A stretch of DNA of 64,000 nt from positions 41,072-105,071 of the forward strand of contig CAKPER010000001.1 in assembly GCA_934149245.1 (NCBI GenBank), written 5' to 3'. Positions 35,228 through 44,186 of the stretch are shown here, piece after piece. Positions within the stretch are counted from its first letter, which is position 1. The number at the start of each line of letters is the position of its first letter. Position numbers and translations under genes: made by a program. The stretch comes from an uncultured Bacilli bacterium (GTDB lineage Bacteria; Bacillota_I; Bacilli_A; RF39; UBA660). Below the pieces are notes generated by a model. The model did no database searches, had not been told where the DNA came from, and worked only from the letters and a program-made list of their open reading frames with translations.

Positions 35228-36058
35228 TTATAAAATTACTTTTCCATCTAAATTACATATATAACAATTTGGTAATAATTCTTTTATTTTTTCTAAGATT
35301 TTATTGTTTTTTTCGTAGGTTCTACCTACTAATATTCCTTCTATAAAGTTTGATGGGATACCAAATAAAATGGCACTTTCTCTATCTGTAAAAAAATCAT
35401 CTTTATTTTTTCTGTCAATAATAAATTGCTCGTAATAATGGTTATTTACAAATGGTTGGACATCTTTATCGTTAATATTATTAGTCTCTAAAATGTCGCC
35501 TGCTAAAAGGTTACTCTTAGATACAAGACTACTATTAAAAATAATTCCTATTTGAACTTTTTTTTGAACTAAACTTGGCATAAAGCGTGCTTCTTTAGTT
35601 TGTTGCATATTCCATACCAAATAATCTTTCTCAATAAATTTACCCATAAAATTAGGTATATCACTATAACTAATTACTTCTGTTTCTTTATTACTATCTA
35701 AATGGTTAAAATATTCAATTGTTCCACCTGAATAAAAATTTATGTAATCTTTTAATTTATAATCTTGTTTTAAATTCCATACACCAACTGAACTTGGATA
35801 CTTTGTGCCTCGACCGTCTATAAACCAACTTGATACTAAGCCATTTTTGACTATTTCTTCTAGGCCTTCTATATTTTTATAGGTTCCATGTAATAATGTT
35901 CCTTTTTTTAAATAAACATCATCACCAATTTTGTAGTTACACTTTGGTACTGGTAATTCTTGTGCTTTAAAATAATTATTGATTTGTTTTAAAATTATTT
36001 CTTTTGAACTTCCCTTTAACTTAGAATTTACTAATTTTATATATTCTTCTTTGTTCAT
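35228..36058 (-). CDS. PARP-like LHGT protein (276 aa)
   Basis: The clearest member of the family: GTLLHGTYKNIEGLEEIVKN plus GL (about 53-74) matches PARP motif I. Then VGVWNLKQDYKLKDYINFY, and FGIPSNFIEGILVGR (about 232-246), where Glu in FIEGI is a candidate third catalytic residue. It ends CYICNLDGKVIL, a pattern also present in the 1580-residue protein. AAGAGGT precedes the ATG at 36058. First gene of a two-gene operon with the 382-residue relative. Target unknown; an intracellular role is likely because no signal peptide is seen. Confidence 0.52.
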   Translation of the reverse strand: MNKEEYIKLVNSKLKGSSKEIILKQINNYFKAQELPVPKCNYKIGDDVYLKKGTLLHGTYKNIEGLEEIVKNGLVSSWFIDGRGTKYPSSVGVWNLKQDYKLKDYINFYSGGTIEYFNHLDSNKETEVISYSDIPNFMGKFIEKDYLVWNMQQTKEARFMPSLVQKKVQIGIIFNSSLVSKSNLLAGDILETNNINDKDVQPFVNNHYYEQFIIDRKNKDDFFTDRESAILFGIPSNFIEGILVGRTYEKNNKILEKIKELLPNCYICNLDGKVIL

Positions 36059-36090
36059 AACAATACCTCTTTCTTACTGTAGTTAATATG

Positions 36091-36119
36091 ATTATATCAT
36101 AAGATTTGTATTTTATAAA
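36091..36119 (-). promoter_or_regulatory. Promoter of the LHGT two-gene operon
   Basis: TTTATA, 17 bases and TATAAT stand on the minus strand 33 bases before the start at 36058. A small stem TAGAG/CTCTA with a following T-run (36112-36135) overlaps the upstream edge and could be a second terminator. Confidence 0.5.
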
Positions 36120-36215
36120 AAAACTAGAGGAATTTAACTCTAATTTTTAGTTCTCCTTAATATAGAAGTAGGAATTTATTTAATATAAGTATATTATTTT
36201 TTATTTATTTAATTA

Positions 36216-36244
36216 GAAAAAGTACTTAATGTTACTTAAGTACT
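36216..36244 (-). terminator. Terminator of the rbfA operon
   Basis: Perfect nine-base arms AGTACTTAA and TTAAGTACT are followed by TTTTC on the minus strand, right after the stop at 36248. Confidence 0.85.
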
Positions 36245-36247
36245 ATA

Positions 36248-36859
36248 TTAGATGTTCATAATAATTACAAACATTCTTAATATTTGGGTTAATGTAATTA
36301 TAAATGCTAGTGTTGAACATTTATTAAAGGTATTTAAAATACTTTTAAGTTTATTATCGTGACAGTCAACTTTTTGGATTGCTTCTATTGTTACATTGTT
36401 CATAATATATTGATAAATTAATATTATTGCTAGAAAAATAGTATATATTTTTGCATCCATAGCATTATTTACTAAAATGCTTAAAGTTACAACAATTACT
36501 GGCATTAATGATATTACTTTTAACTCGTTAAATACATATGATAGATAAGCTAAGGCTTTATTTTTAGTAAGTTCGTAGCCAGATAATAAAGATGCTACGG
36601 CATTACTAAAGTATGAACTACTATCATAAGTGTTATTTGATAGTTTAACTATTTTTCGTTTGATGTTATATTTACTGAAGAATTGGGAATTGTTTTTTAT
36701 GACATTAATATTTGGATTTTCTTTTAAAAGATCTATAACTGTTTCTTGAGCTGTTTTGCTATACTTCTGATTGTTATTATTTATGTATGTAATAAAAAAC
36801 ATTAAATACAGTATTATACCTAAAATTATACCTACTCCTAAAAATACTTGTTCTAACAT
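36248..36859 (-). CDS. YugP-type membrane protein lacking the HExxH zinc motif
   Basis: The 203-residue protein follows YugP zinc metallopeptidases in order: an N-terminal helix, AQETVIDLLKENPNINVI, RKIVKLSNNTYDSSS, then the helix that normally reads AAHECGHALQ, and three C-terminal membrane helices. Here that helix is SNAVASLLSGYELTKNKAL with no HExxH, so zinc binding and protease activity should be lost. GTGGGGTG precedes the ATG. It is the last gene of the rbfA-nrnA-truB operon. It may be a decayed enzyme kept for a structural role. Confidence 0.6.
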   Translation of the reverse strand: MLEQVFLGVGIILGIILYLMFFITYINNNNQKYSKTAQETVIDLLKENPNINVIKNNSQFFSKYNIKRKIVKLSNNTYDSSSYFSNAVASLLSGYELTKNKALAYLSYVFNELKVISLMPVIVVTLSILVNNAMDAKIYTIFLAIILIYQYIMNNVTIEAIQKVDCHDNKLKSILNTFNKCSTLAFIITLTQILRMFVIIMNI

Positions 36860-36872
36860 TTTTACACCCCAC

Positions 36873-37724
36873 TTATAACATTTTATATGGTTTTACATAA
36901 GTATCATCTTTTTTTTGATAGATGGCTAATAATTCATTGTTTTGATTTATAATCATTGCTTTATCTTCTTCGAAAAATTTAGTTAATACTTGACCATTTT
37001 TTACTTTAAATTCTAAATTTTTATCTACTATAACTTTGGGTAGTTTTAAGACATCTTTAGCATCTAAAATTTTATAATTATTATTTTCTATATCTTCTAA
37101 GGTATATGCATCTTCTATATTAAAAATTCCTTGTTTTGTTCTTCTTAAATCGCTCATAGTAGCATAAGTACCTAAGCTTACTCCTATATCTCTGATTAGA
37201 CTTCTTATATATGTTCCTTTACTTACTGTACATTTAAAAGTAAAGGTATTGTTATTTATCTCGGATAATGGTTCTATATTAAATATTTCTACTTCTCTTT
37301 TTGGTAATACTACTTCTTCACCTTTTCTAGCATATTCATATAGTTTTTTACCATTTACTTTAACACTTGAATATTTAGGAACTTCTTGAATTATTTTGCC
37401 GTTATATTTTTTTAGTACTGTTTCTATATCTTTAGTAGTAATTTTTTTGTGGTTAAAATCTCTTTTAACTATATTTCCTGTTATATCTAATGTGTCTGTT
37501 TCTATTCCAAAGGTCATAGTTGCTATATATTCTTTTTTAGTACTTACTAGTAGTTCAGATAATTTTAATGTTTTTCCGATACATAAAACTAATAGTCCAG
37601 TTGCAAGAGGATCTAGTGTTCCGGTATGACCTACTTTTTTTGTTTGTAATTTTTTACTAACAATATTGACTATATCTCTACTTGTATAATCTTTAGGTTT
37701 ATCTATTAATATTATACCATTCAT
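36873..37724 (-). CDS. truB: tRNA pseudouridine-55 synthase TruB
   Basis: The 283-residue enzyme makes pseudouridine 55 in the T-loop of tRNA. MNGIILIDKPKDYTSRD and the catalytic VGHTGTLDPLATGLL (Asp) lie at the N-terminus; KGTYIRSLIRDIG and a short PUA-like tail follow. It starts four bases inside the end of nrnA, so the two are translationally coupled, in the usual rbfA-nrnA-truB order. Confidence 0.95.
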   Translation of the reverse strand: MNGIILIDKPKDYTSRDIVNIVSKKLQTKKVGHTGTLDPLATGLLVLCIGKTLKLSELLVSTKKEYIATMTFGIETDTLDITGNIVKRDFNHKKITTKDIETVLKKYNGKIIQEVPKYSSVKVNGKKLYEYARKGEEVVLPKREVEIFNIEPLSEINNNTFTFKCTVSKGTYIRSLIRDIGVSLGTYATMSDLRRTKQGIFNIEDAYTLEDIENNNYKILDAKDVLKLPKVIVDKNLEFKVKNGQVLTKFFEEDKAMIINQNNELLAIYQKKDDTYVKPYKML

Positions 37725-38680
37725 AATCTTTTAGATGTTTCCTTTATTAATCTTTTCATTGCCTCTTCTAGAGGACCTTTTATGCTACATCCCGCTGCTT
37801 TGCTATGTCCTCCTCCATCAAATGATTTAGCTATTTTGGCAACATCAATATCATTAACACTTCTAAAAGATACTTTATAAGTATTATTTATATCTTCTCT
37901 TAAAAAAATCGATACTTCTACTCCTTCAACATTACGACCAACATTTACAATTCCTTCGTGATCGCCTGTTTTAGCACCTGTTTTTTTGATATCTTTTCTA
38001 GTTATATATGTTATAGCAATTCTACTTTTATCAACAAATTTTAATCTTGAGGTAGCAATCGAAGTTAATTCAAATTGAGCTTTTGTTTGCACATCAAAGG
38101 TTGTTAGATAAATTTTACTAATATTTACTCCTACATCTAACATCTGAGCTGCAAATTCAAAAGTCTCATCATCTACGGTTTCATACCTAAAACCACCAGA
38201 ATCTGTAATAATTCCTGTTATTAAGGCTTCACCGATTTCTTTAGTTATTGTTATTTCTAATCTTTTAAGAACTTTTATTAATGTTTTACAAGCGGCAGGG
38301 CTGTTAGATTCTACGTAATTAACACTAGCAAAATATGTATTGCTTGCATGATGATCAATAGAGATTGTTGTTTTAGCTTCATCAAAAGAATTGTTAGGAT
38401 CATATAATCTTCTTTTATTGGCACAGTCCAAAGCTATACAAACATCATAATCTTTAGTTCCTTCATCTTTTATTTCGTCTAAATGTTTTAAAAATTTAAA
38501 ACTATCAGAATATTTTCCAGTGATGATGTCAACATCTTTTTTTAATTGTTTAAGTCCTAGGTAAAGAGCTAAAGTACTACCAATGGCATCACCATCTGGT
38601 GATTCGTGAGCAAATATTCCTATTTTTTTGGCTTTACTTATGATATCTACTACTTTGTCTAATTCTATTTCGCTATTCAT
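37721..38680 (-). CDS. nrnA: Bifunctional oligoribonuclease / PAP phosphatase NrnA
   Basis: This DHH-DHHA1 phosphoesterase of 319 residues has AHESPDGDAIGS, ALDCANKRR, the SIDHHAS motif and the C-terminal GGGHSKAAGCSI. It degrades nanoRNAs and dephosphorylates 3'-phosphoadenosine 5'-phosphate. It overlaps the end of rbfA by eight bases and truB by four. Confidence 0.93.
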   Translation of the reverse strand: MNSEIELDKVVDIISKAKKIGIFAHESPDGDAIGSTLALYLGLKQLKKDVDIITGKYSDSFKFLKHLDEIKDEGTKDYDVCIALDCANKRRLYDPNNSFDEAKTTISIDHHASNTYFASVNYVESNSPAACKTLIKVLKRLEITITKEIGEALITGIITDSGGFRYETVDDETFEFAAQMLDVGVNISKIYLTTFDVQTKAQFELTSIATSRLKFVDKSRIAITYITRKDIKKTGAKTGDHEGIVNVGRNVEGVEVSIFLREDINNTYKVSFRSVNDIDVAKIAKSFDGGGHSKAAGCSIKGPLEEAMKRLIKETSKRL

Positions 38681-39014
38681 TATTATTTAGTCTTTCTATT
38701 ATATTTTCTATGTTATTGCTGTATTCAATAGATTCATCATAAACAAACTTTAACTCTGGCATTTTTCTTATATCAACTCTTTTAGATAATTCCATCTCAA
38801 TAAATCCCCTAGCTTTATTAAGTGCTTTTATAGCATTATCCCTTTCTTCATCTTTTAATACTGTTACATAAACCTTAGCATGTGATAAATCGTTAGTAAT
38901 GCTAACATCTGTTACTGTAACAAAATCTATGCGTTCATCTTTTACTTCCTCTTTTATTATATTGCTTATTTCAATTGCAAATTTGTGATTTAAACGTTCT
39001 ATTTTAACACTCAT
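38673..39014 (-). CDS. rbfA: Ribosome-binding factor A
   Basis: RbfA is a 30S maturation factor with a KH-like fold. The sequence gives VKIERLNHKFAIEISNII, VTVTDVSITNDLSHAKVYV and LKFVYDESIEYSNNI, all typical. I choose ATG 39014 (MSVKIERL); a GTG three codons upstream overlaps the probable ribosome-binding site. It is first in its operon; nusA and infB, often upstream, are not adjacent here. Confidence 0.92.
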   Translation of the reverse strand: MSVKIERLNHKFAIEISNIIKEEVKDERIDFVTVTDVSITNDLSHAKVYVTVLKDEERDNAIKALNKARGFIEMELSKRVDIRKMPELKFVYDESIEYSNNIENIIERLNNNE

Positions 39015-39040
39015 AGTTTTCACTTCACTTTCTAATTGTT

Positions 39041-39069
39041 ATTATACTAGAAAATAAAGTAAAAAGCAA
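39041..39069 (-). promoter_or_regulatory. Promoter of the rbfA operon
   Basis: TTGCTT, 17 bases and TATAAT stand on the minus strand 26 bases before the rbfA start. Confidence 0.7.
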
Positions 39070-39073
39070 ATTT

Positions 39074-40141
39074 TTAAGGACATTTATCTTTTATGTAAAA
39101 GCCACTTAAAACTATTCCTAATATTAAAATATAGAGTATTTTTGTTAAAGAGAACGATAAGATTATAAATACTAGCATTAGGATAGTTTTTGTTGTAAAA
39201 AATATTATTTCTTCTGCTATAAGATATGATGTTATATTTTTAGTGTTTGGAGTATATAGTTTTGTAATGCTATATTTTTCGTATAATTTTACAGCTATTC
39301 CTTCTAAAAATGCTATTAAAAGAAGAGTTTTACTGTTAGTGATATTTAGTTTTAAGATAAGTATTATGCCTAGAAAAATTGTTACTAGTTTAAAATGTTT
39401 TAAAGCCATTTTTTTTGAAATGAATAACATAATTATTAAACTAGAAGCATTTATGATAATGTTAAATATTCCTATATAAGAAAAAGCTGATTTTACGTTA
39501 ATATAAATATATAATGGTTGTAGTTCTAGAAAAAGAACTTTAGATTGCTCTAAAATATTAAAAATTATTTTTCTTTTAGGTATATTCAAGTCTTTTAAAC
39601 TAACTTTTTCTTTAGGGCTATTTTTTAGAGTTAAAACGGGAAATAAGCAGATAATAGAAGAGATAAAAATTATTATACTGGTTAGGGAAATATTTAATTT
39701 TTTTATGAACAAAACTCCTAATATATTAGAAATAATTGTTGCAATATATATTAAGACTAAAAAAAGAGTTATGTTTTTATTAGTTGGTTTATCTTGAGTA
39801 TAAAGAGCTAATTTGTGTCTTATGGCATGATATGAATAACTGCTTAGAGAAAGAATTATTGCTAAAATAATTAAATTTATGGTTGTTTTTGACATAAATG
39901 ATAGAAAAAGGTAACTTAGGCCGTAAGTAATATTAGATACTATAAGAATAAATTTATAATTGATTATTAAACTAACTGTATTTACAATGATACCTACAAA
40001 ATACATAATTAAAAGAAATAGAAAGATATCTGAGATTTTATAACCTTTGTTATAAAGAATTATTACAGAAAATACTTCTACTAGACTTCTAGTTAATGTT
40101 GATAAAAAAAGAAATAGGTTATAATTTTTTGAATTAGCCAT
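39074..40141 (-). CDS. MFS-like multi-span membrane protein
   Basis: The 355 residues are almost all hydrophobic, with about ten to eleven predicted membrane helices separated by short basic loops, as in small major-facilitator transporters. No substrate motif is clear; a SYHAIRHKLALYTQDK loop lies between the halves. GGTGAT precedes the ATG. It stands between the phosphoesterase gene and rbfA and stops shortly before the rbfA promoter. Substrate unknown. Confidence 0.6.
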   Translation of the reverse strand: MANSKNYNLFLFLSTLTRSLVEVFSVIILYNKGYKISDIFLFLLIMYFVGIIVNTVSLIINYKFILIVSNITYGLSYLFLSFMSKTTINLIILAIILSLSSYSYHAIRHKLALYTQDKPTNKNITLFLVLIYIATIISNILGVLFIKKLNISLTSIIIFISSIICLFPVLTLKNSPKEKVSLKDLNIPKRKIIFNILEQSKVLFLELQPLYIYINVKSAFSYIGIFNIIINASSLIIMLFISKKMALKHFKLVTIFLGIILILKLNITNSKTLLLIAFLEGIAVKLYEKYSITKLYTPNTKNITSYLIAEEIIFFTTKTILMLVFIILSFSLTKILYILILGIVLSGFYIKDKCP

Positions 40142-40193
40142 TATATCACCATTATTAATATTGACTAATTGAAATTATTTATAACCTATTAAT

Positions 40194-41084
40194 TTATCGT
40201 CTTTTAGGAGTCATATTAGTGAATTTTTGAATTGTAGTATCAGGAGAATCACTTCTTAAGATACTATCTATCATCTTTTCTCTGTCATATTTAACTAAAA
40301 CTTCTTCAAGTTCGTAATTATTAGCTGCTTTGTTTTCTTTTAGAATGACATAAGAAGCACTATCTATCGGATCTTTTCCGTAAGCCATTCCAACTGCTCT
40401 AATTGAATAAAAGTTAGTATTGTTAGTTGGTTCATATATTTTCCAGTGTACATGTCCCTGAATTACCGCATCATAAAAATCAACTTTTTTTCCTGCAAAT
40501 AGAGGATCTTTCATAGCAGATAAATAGCCTCGCATAACGGCACTATCTTTACCATAACGTTCTACAATCATTTTCATTCTTTTTAATTGTTCTGTGCTGT
40601 TAGTATAAAGAAATTGTTTATAAGCTTCTTCACCATACTCTATGTTGTCTTGATAAGACCAAGTGCTGTTTTCATTATAATCGAAGCGAACATCATTAGC
40701 AAAATGACATAATGATACTTTTTTACCAGCAATTAAAAGTTCTACAAAATGAGGATATAAAGAAATTGTGGCAATTTGATGTTCATTTAATTTAGAAGCT
40801 GTCCATAGTTGGCTTTTTGTTTTTAGGGTGTCAAAATAAGATTTAAAAGGCTCTATTCCTAAAGTTACATATTCTTCTGAATTGCCAGCTATAGATTTTA
40901 CATTATATTCCTCTAATAAATCCATAACTTCACTTGGATTAGGACCGACACCAATGTTATCTCCTAAGGAATATATTTCAGTAATTCCTTTTTTGGTCAT
41001 ATCTTCTAAAGCAGCTTTAGTTGGCTCTAATAGTCCGTGGGCATCGGTAAAAATGCCGATTTTTCTTTCAATATTTGTACTCAT
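40194..41084 (-). CDS. Calcineurin-like metallophosphoesterase
   Basis: The 296-residue protein carries the full metallophosphoesterase metal set: FTDAHGLLEP (D-x-H), SLGDNIGVGP (GD), AGNSEEY (GN), LCHFAND and IQGHVHW (GHxH). It fits the YfcE/DUF-type phosphodiesterases that act on small phosphodiesters or proteins; the substrate is not evident. GGGAGAG precedes the ATG. It appears monocistronic. Confidence 0.85.
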   Translation of the reverse strand: MSTNIERKIGIFTDAHGLLEPTKAALEDMTKKGITEIYSLGDNIGVGPNPSEVMDLLEEYNVKSIAGNSEEYVTLGIEPFKSYFDTLKTKSQLWTASKLNEHQIATISLYPHFVELLIAGKKVSLCHFANDVRFDYNENSTWSYQDNIEYGEEAYKQFLYTNSTEQLKRMKMIVERYGKDSAVMRGYLSAMKDPLFAGKKVDFYDAVIQGHVHWKIYEPTNNTNFYSIRAVGMAYGKDPIDSASYVILKENKAANNYELEEVLVKYDREKMIDSILRSDSPDTTIQKFTNMTPKRR

Positions 41085-41397
41085 ACAATTCTCTCCCTTT
41101 TATTTTTTTGATACAATAAAAATTTTTGAATTCAAAGACAATTATTAAAAATAATGTCTTAAAATTAACAAATATAGATATCAAAAAGTATCTTTCTTGC
41201 AATACGGGCTATATCTTACCATAAATTTCTTATTTTGTGAATACTCTTTGTTTATTTTTGCAAAAATAGCTTTAGTATTCAATGTTTTTTATTACAATTA
41301 CAATATTATATATTCTTTTTGGTAATATAAAATTTTATATAGTTTATAAAATAAATAATTAGTACTTTTATAATAATCATTCATTAAATTACAATTG
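41085..41397. other. Gene-free AT-rich stretch
   Basis: No open frame with a ribosome-binding site is present on either strand. A small inverted repeat (AGACA..TATT / AATA..GTCT, about 41138-41161) could end transcription into, or fold in, the 5' region of the phosphoesterase gene. Otherwise I see nothing. Confidence 0.5.
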
Positions 41398-41784
41398 TTA
41401 ATTATTAAATCTTAGCAAATAGCCATCTGGATCTTGAATTAAAAATTCTTTATCGCACGATATTTCGTTATCAACTCTATACTCATGGCTTTCTAGCTCT
41501 AAAAAGAAGTTTATGTTTTTAGATTTTAGATTTGCATACATTTTATCAATATCTTTAACCGTCATACTGATATTTATTCCTCTGCCATATGGATACTCTA
41601 ATTTACCAACATTCCAATTATTATTGGTCTCTTGAATCATTAGTTGATTATCTTCTAATTGAAGAAAATAGAACTTATCTTCTTTTCTTGAATATTTTAT
41701 TTCAAAGCCTAGTTCTAGATAAAACTCTTTGCTTTTTTCTATGTTGGAAACACTTAATTCTGGTATTAAACTATTAAATTTCAT
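41398..41784 (-). CDS. Glyoxalase/bleomycin-resistance (VOC) family protein
   Basis: The protein of about 128 residues has the paired beta-alpha-beta-beta-beta modules of VOC proteins: IPELSVSNIEKSKEFYLELGF, FLQLEDNQLMIQE, and the closing FLIQDPDGYLLRF. Family members bind antibiotics such as bleomycin or act as metal-dependent enzymes; which applies is unknown. I take ATG 41784; the GTG three codons upstream overlaps the likely ribosome-binding site GTGAG. Confidence 0.82.
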   Translation of the reverse strand: MKFNSLIPELSVSNIEKSKEFYLELGFEIKYSRKEDKFYFLQLEDNQLMIQETNNNWNVGKLEYPYGRGINISMTVKDIDKMYANLKSKNINFFLELESHEYRVDNEISCDKEFLIQDPDGYLLRFNN

Positions 41785-41853
41785 TATATACACTCACTTT
41801 CAAAATATTATTTATAATAAATAACAATATATGTTTTGTTATTATTTTTCTAG

Positions 41854-42246
41854 TTACATTAATCCTCTTTTTACTAATTCTGGTATTACAAACTTTTCTA
41901 AGATACTTCCAACTTTTATACCTTTATTAAAATAGTCCTTATCAATCCATATAGCTTCTTTTATTTCATTTTTACAAGTTATTTTACCTTTTATTTCTGC
42001 AATATATGTTTGAATATGAATAGGTTCATCTGAAAAAATAGCTATATCATCAAATCCTCCAATAAACTCTGCATTTATAAGTTCAACATCTAATTCTTCA
42101 AATAATTCTCTTTTTAATGTTTCAAAATCAGTTTCATTGTTTTGTCTTTTTCCTCCAGGAATTATACATTCACATCTATTGTTCTTTTTCCTTTGAACTA
42201 ATATTTTTTTATCTTTAATTATTGCTCCTCCGACTTTGTCTATCAT
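41854..42246 (-). CDS. NUDIX hydrolase
   Basis: The protein of about 130 residues has the Nudix box GGKRQNNETDFETLKRELFE with the following ELDV, giving Gx5Ex7REUxEE. The rest is a single Nudix fold. It would hydrolyse a nucleoside diphosphate derivative, substrate unknown. ATG 42246 lies ten bases behind GGAG; an ATG three codons upstream touches that site. It precedes the VOC gene by about 70 bases. Confidence 0.85.
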   Translation of the reverse strand: MIDKVGGAIIKDKKILVQRKKNNRCECIIPGGKRQNNETDFETLKRELFEELDVELINAEFIGGFDDIAIFSDEPIHIQTYIAEIKGKITCKNEIKEAIWIDKDYFNKGIKVGSILEKFVIPELVKRGLM

Positions 42247-42291
42247 AATTATCATTCTCCTTTTTAGGATTATCGTTCATTATTTTTGTAT

Positions 42292-42325
42292 CAAAAAACC
42301 CTACATCATGTACTGAGATAGGGTT
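42292..42325 (-). terminator. Terminator of the tRNA-Arg transcript
   Basis: AACCCTA pairs with TAGGGTT around a 15-base loop, followed by TTTTT on the minus strand. Confidence 0.8.
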
Positions 42326-42365
42326 ACCAATAACTGAACTTAAATAAGTCCAGATAATCACTTAA

Positions 42366-42442
42366 TGGTGTCTCCGAGGTGATTCGAACACCTGACCGAT
42401 CGCTTAGAAGGCGATTGCTCTATCCAGCTGAGCTACGGAGAC
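42366..42442 (-). tRNA. tRNA-Arg (anticodon TCT)
   Basis: The minus strand folds into a complete cloverleaf of 77 bases: acceptor GTCTCCG pairing with CGGAGAC, D-arm AGCTCAGCTGGATAGAGC, anticodon stem ATCGC/GCGAT with loop CTTCTAA (anticodon TCT, reading AGA), and T-arm AGGTG TTCGAAT CACCT. CCA is encoded. A terminator follows. Confidence 0.96.
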
Positions 42443-42481
42443 ATTACTCAAGCGGATGTATAAATTATACTACTAATTTTT

Positions 42482-43444
42482 TTATTGTTCAAGAGTTTTT
42501 GTCAAATTTTTGCAAATTTCTTTATTATTTACCAAAAAGTTAACTTCTTTTACATTATAATTATCATTTAGTGACAAACTTATAGTATATATTACCTCTT
42601 CTAAAATTTTATTACTAGATTTATTTTCAAGAATAGCATCATTAAAATTTAAATTAAATGTATCTCCATCTTGTTCATAATTTATTAAAGATGTATTAGC
42701 ATTTAAATAACTCATTAAATTAGTTTCGTGAATTGGAGAGGCTGATAATTCATCTATTATTATTTTTACTTTATCTTTATTTTGCTTATTTATATATTTA
42801 GTTACGGGAACATAATATTCACTATCATTATAACTACTTACATAGTAGACTGTATAAGAATCTATATCTCTTGTTGTAGTAATTTCATAATTTTTATTTA
42901 TACCATACTTTTTATCTAGTGGCATAGCTAGAGTTTTTTTGCTTTTTGGTAATTCTTTTAAATCATTACCTTCTACTTTTATTAAGATGTTGTTAATTCC
43001 TTCAACACTTGTTGTGGTATAAACTATAGATTCAATCATTTTTTCTTCATATTTTTCGTTTATATCTAATAATTCTTTAGAAAAATTTACTACTAATGTT
43101 TGATTATCTAGGGATATTTCTTTTATTTCTGTTCCAGCAGGAATAATTCCTCTAAAACCATTTGGTACCTCTTCTGCTTTACTACTATCTATTATTAGTG
43201 TTTCTATAGCATTTTGGGCTTGCTTTACTGGCTCTTTTTCTTTCCCCGGGATGGTGGTTCTTGCTATATAGTCATTTGAATCCATTAAATATACTATTGT
43301 ATTAGAATTACTATATTCATATTCTACTTTATCTGATAAAGTATATTCCAACTCTTGATTACTTGGCATTAGATATAATAGCAATAAACTAAATAAGGCT
43401 AAAGTAGCTACACTTATCTTTCTTATTGACATTCTTTTTAACAT
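42482..43444 (-). CDS. gerM: GerM-like spore germination/sporulation protein (two GerMN domains)
   Basis: The 320-residue protein has one N-terminal membrane helix (about 9-27) and two GerMN domains: VYLMDSNDYIARTTIP to LLDINEKYEEKMIESIVYT, and TVYYVSSYNDSEYYVPVTKY to NKILEEVIYTISLSLND. In Bacillus GerM is a lipoprotein of the mother cell needed for sporulation and germination. No lipobox Cys is visible, so it is anchored by its helix. AGGTGAT precedes the ATG. It is the last gene of the dnaG-rpoD-trmK series. Confidence 0.82.
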   Translation of the reverse strand: MLKRMSIRKISVATLALFSLLLLYLMPSNQELEYTLSDKVEYEYSNSNTIVYLMDSNDYIARTTIPGKEKEPVKQAQNAIETLIIDSSKAEEVPNGFRGIIPAGTEIKEISLDNQTLVVNFSKELLDINEKYEEKMIESIVYTTTSVEGINNILIKVEGNDLKELPKSKKTLAMPLDKKYGINKNYEITTTRDIDSYTVYYVSSYNDSEYYVPVTKYINKQNKDKVKIIIDELSASPIHETNLMSYLNANTSLINYEQDGDTFNLNFNDAILENKSSNKILEEVIYTISLSLNDNYNVKEVNFLVNNKEICKNLTKTLEQ

Positions 43445-43502
43445 ACTATCACCTATTTAATTATATGAATGTTCTATATTGATAGAAGAAAAAAAGAAAA
43501 AA

Positions 43503-44186
43503 CTATTTTGTTTTCTCTAAAAGAATTTTCTTATACATTTTTATTTTAAAAAATGTTTTTATTTTATATGAAATATGACCTTTAGGTATTTTAGGATAAA
43601 TTAACTCTAATGTTTGTAATTCTTGATTATTTTTTTCATGAAATAATTTTGTTTTATTTTTTAAAAGTACTGGCCCAAATAATAATTCTTTGTAACTATA
43701 TCTTTTTTTACCTCTTTTAAATTTTATAATAGTGTATATTTTTTTATTATCACTTACTAATCTTTCATCTTCAATATAATAATTCATTTTAGTAATTTGT
43801 TCTCTTAGAAATGCCAAATCGTTATTGCTTTGAATTATTAGTGTATCTATATGCTTTATTTTTTCTGAATTAGTTAGTAATATCTTAGTTATGGTATGAG
43901 AACCCATTCCAGATATAACAATAGTATCAATATTTTTTGTATCTATATTATCTAGGCCATCTGATAATACAGTTTTTATCTTGGAAGTTAGTTTTTCTTT
44001 TTTTATGTTTTTTATTGCATTATTTAAAGCATTTTGATTAATATCACTTGCTATTATAGTGATATTTTTTTTACTTTGAGTTAAATAGATGTCTAAAAGT
44101 CCATGATCACAACCTATATCAACTATGTTAGAACAATCTGGAACAAGTTCAGCTATAGTTTTTAATCTTGATGATAGTTTAATCAT
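43503..44186 (-). CDS. trmK: tRNA (adenine22-N1)-methyltransferase TrmK
   Basis: TrmK methylates A22 of tRNA with SAM. The protein begins LSSRLKTIAELVPDCSNIVD, then GCDHGLLDIYL (SAM loop), ASDINQNAL and IVISGMGSHTI, and ends with the helical C-terminal domain. It overlaps rpoD by eight bases, the usual firmicute rpoD-trmK order. Confidence 0.92.
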   Translation of the reverse strand: MIKLSSRLKTIAELVPDCSNIVDIGCDHGLLDIYLTQSKKNITIIASDINQNALNNAIKNIKKEKLTSKIKTVLSDGLDNIDTKNIDTIVISGMGSHTITKILLTNSEKIKHIDTLIIQSNNDLAFLREQITKMNYYIEDERLVSDNKKIYTIIKFKRGKKRYSYKELLFGPVLLKNKTKLFHEKNNQELQTLELIYPKIPKGHISYKIKTFFKIKMYKKILLEKTK

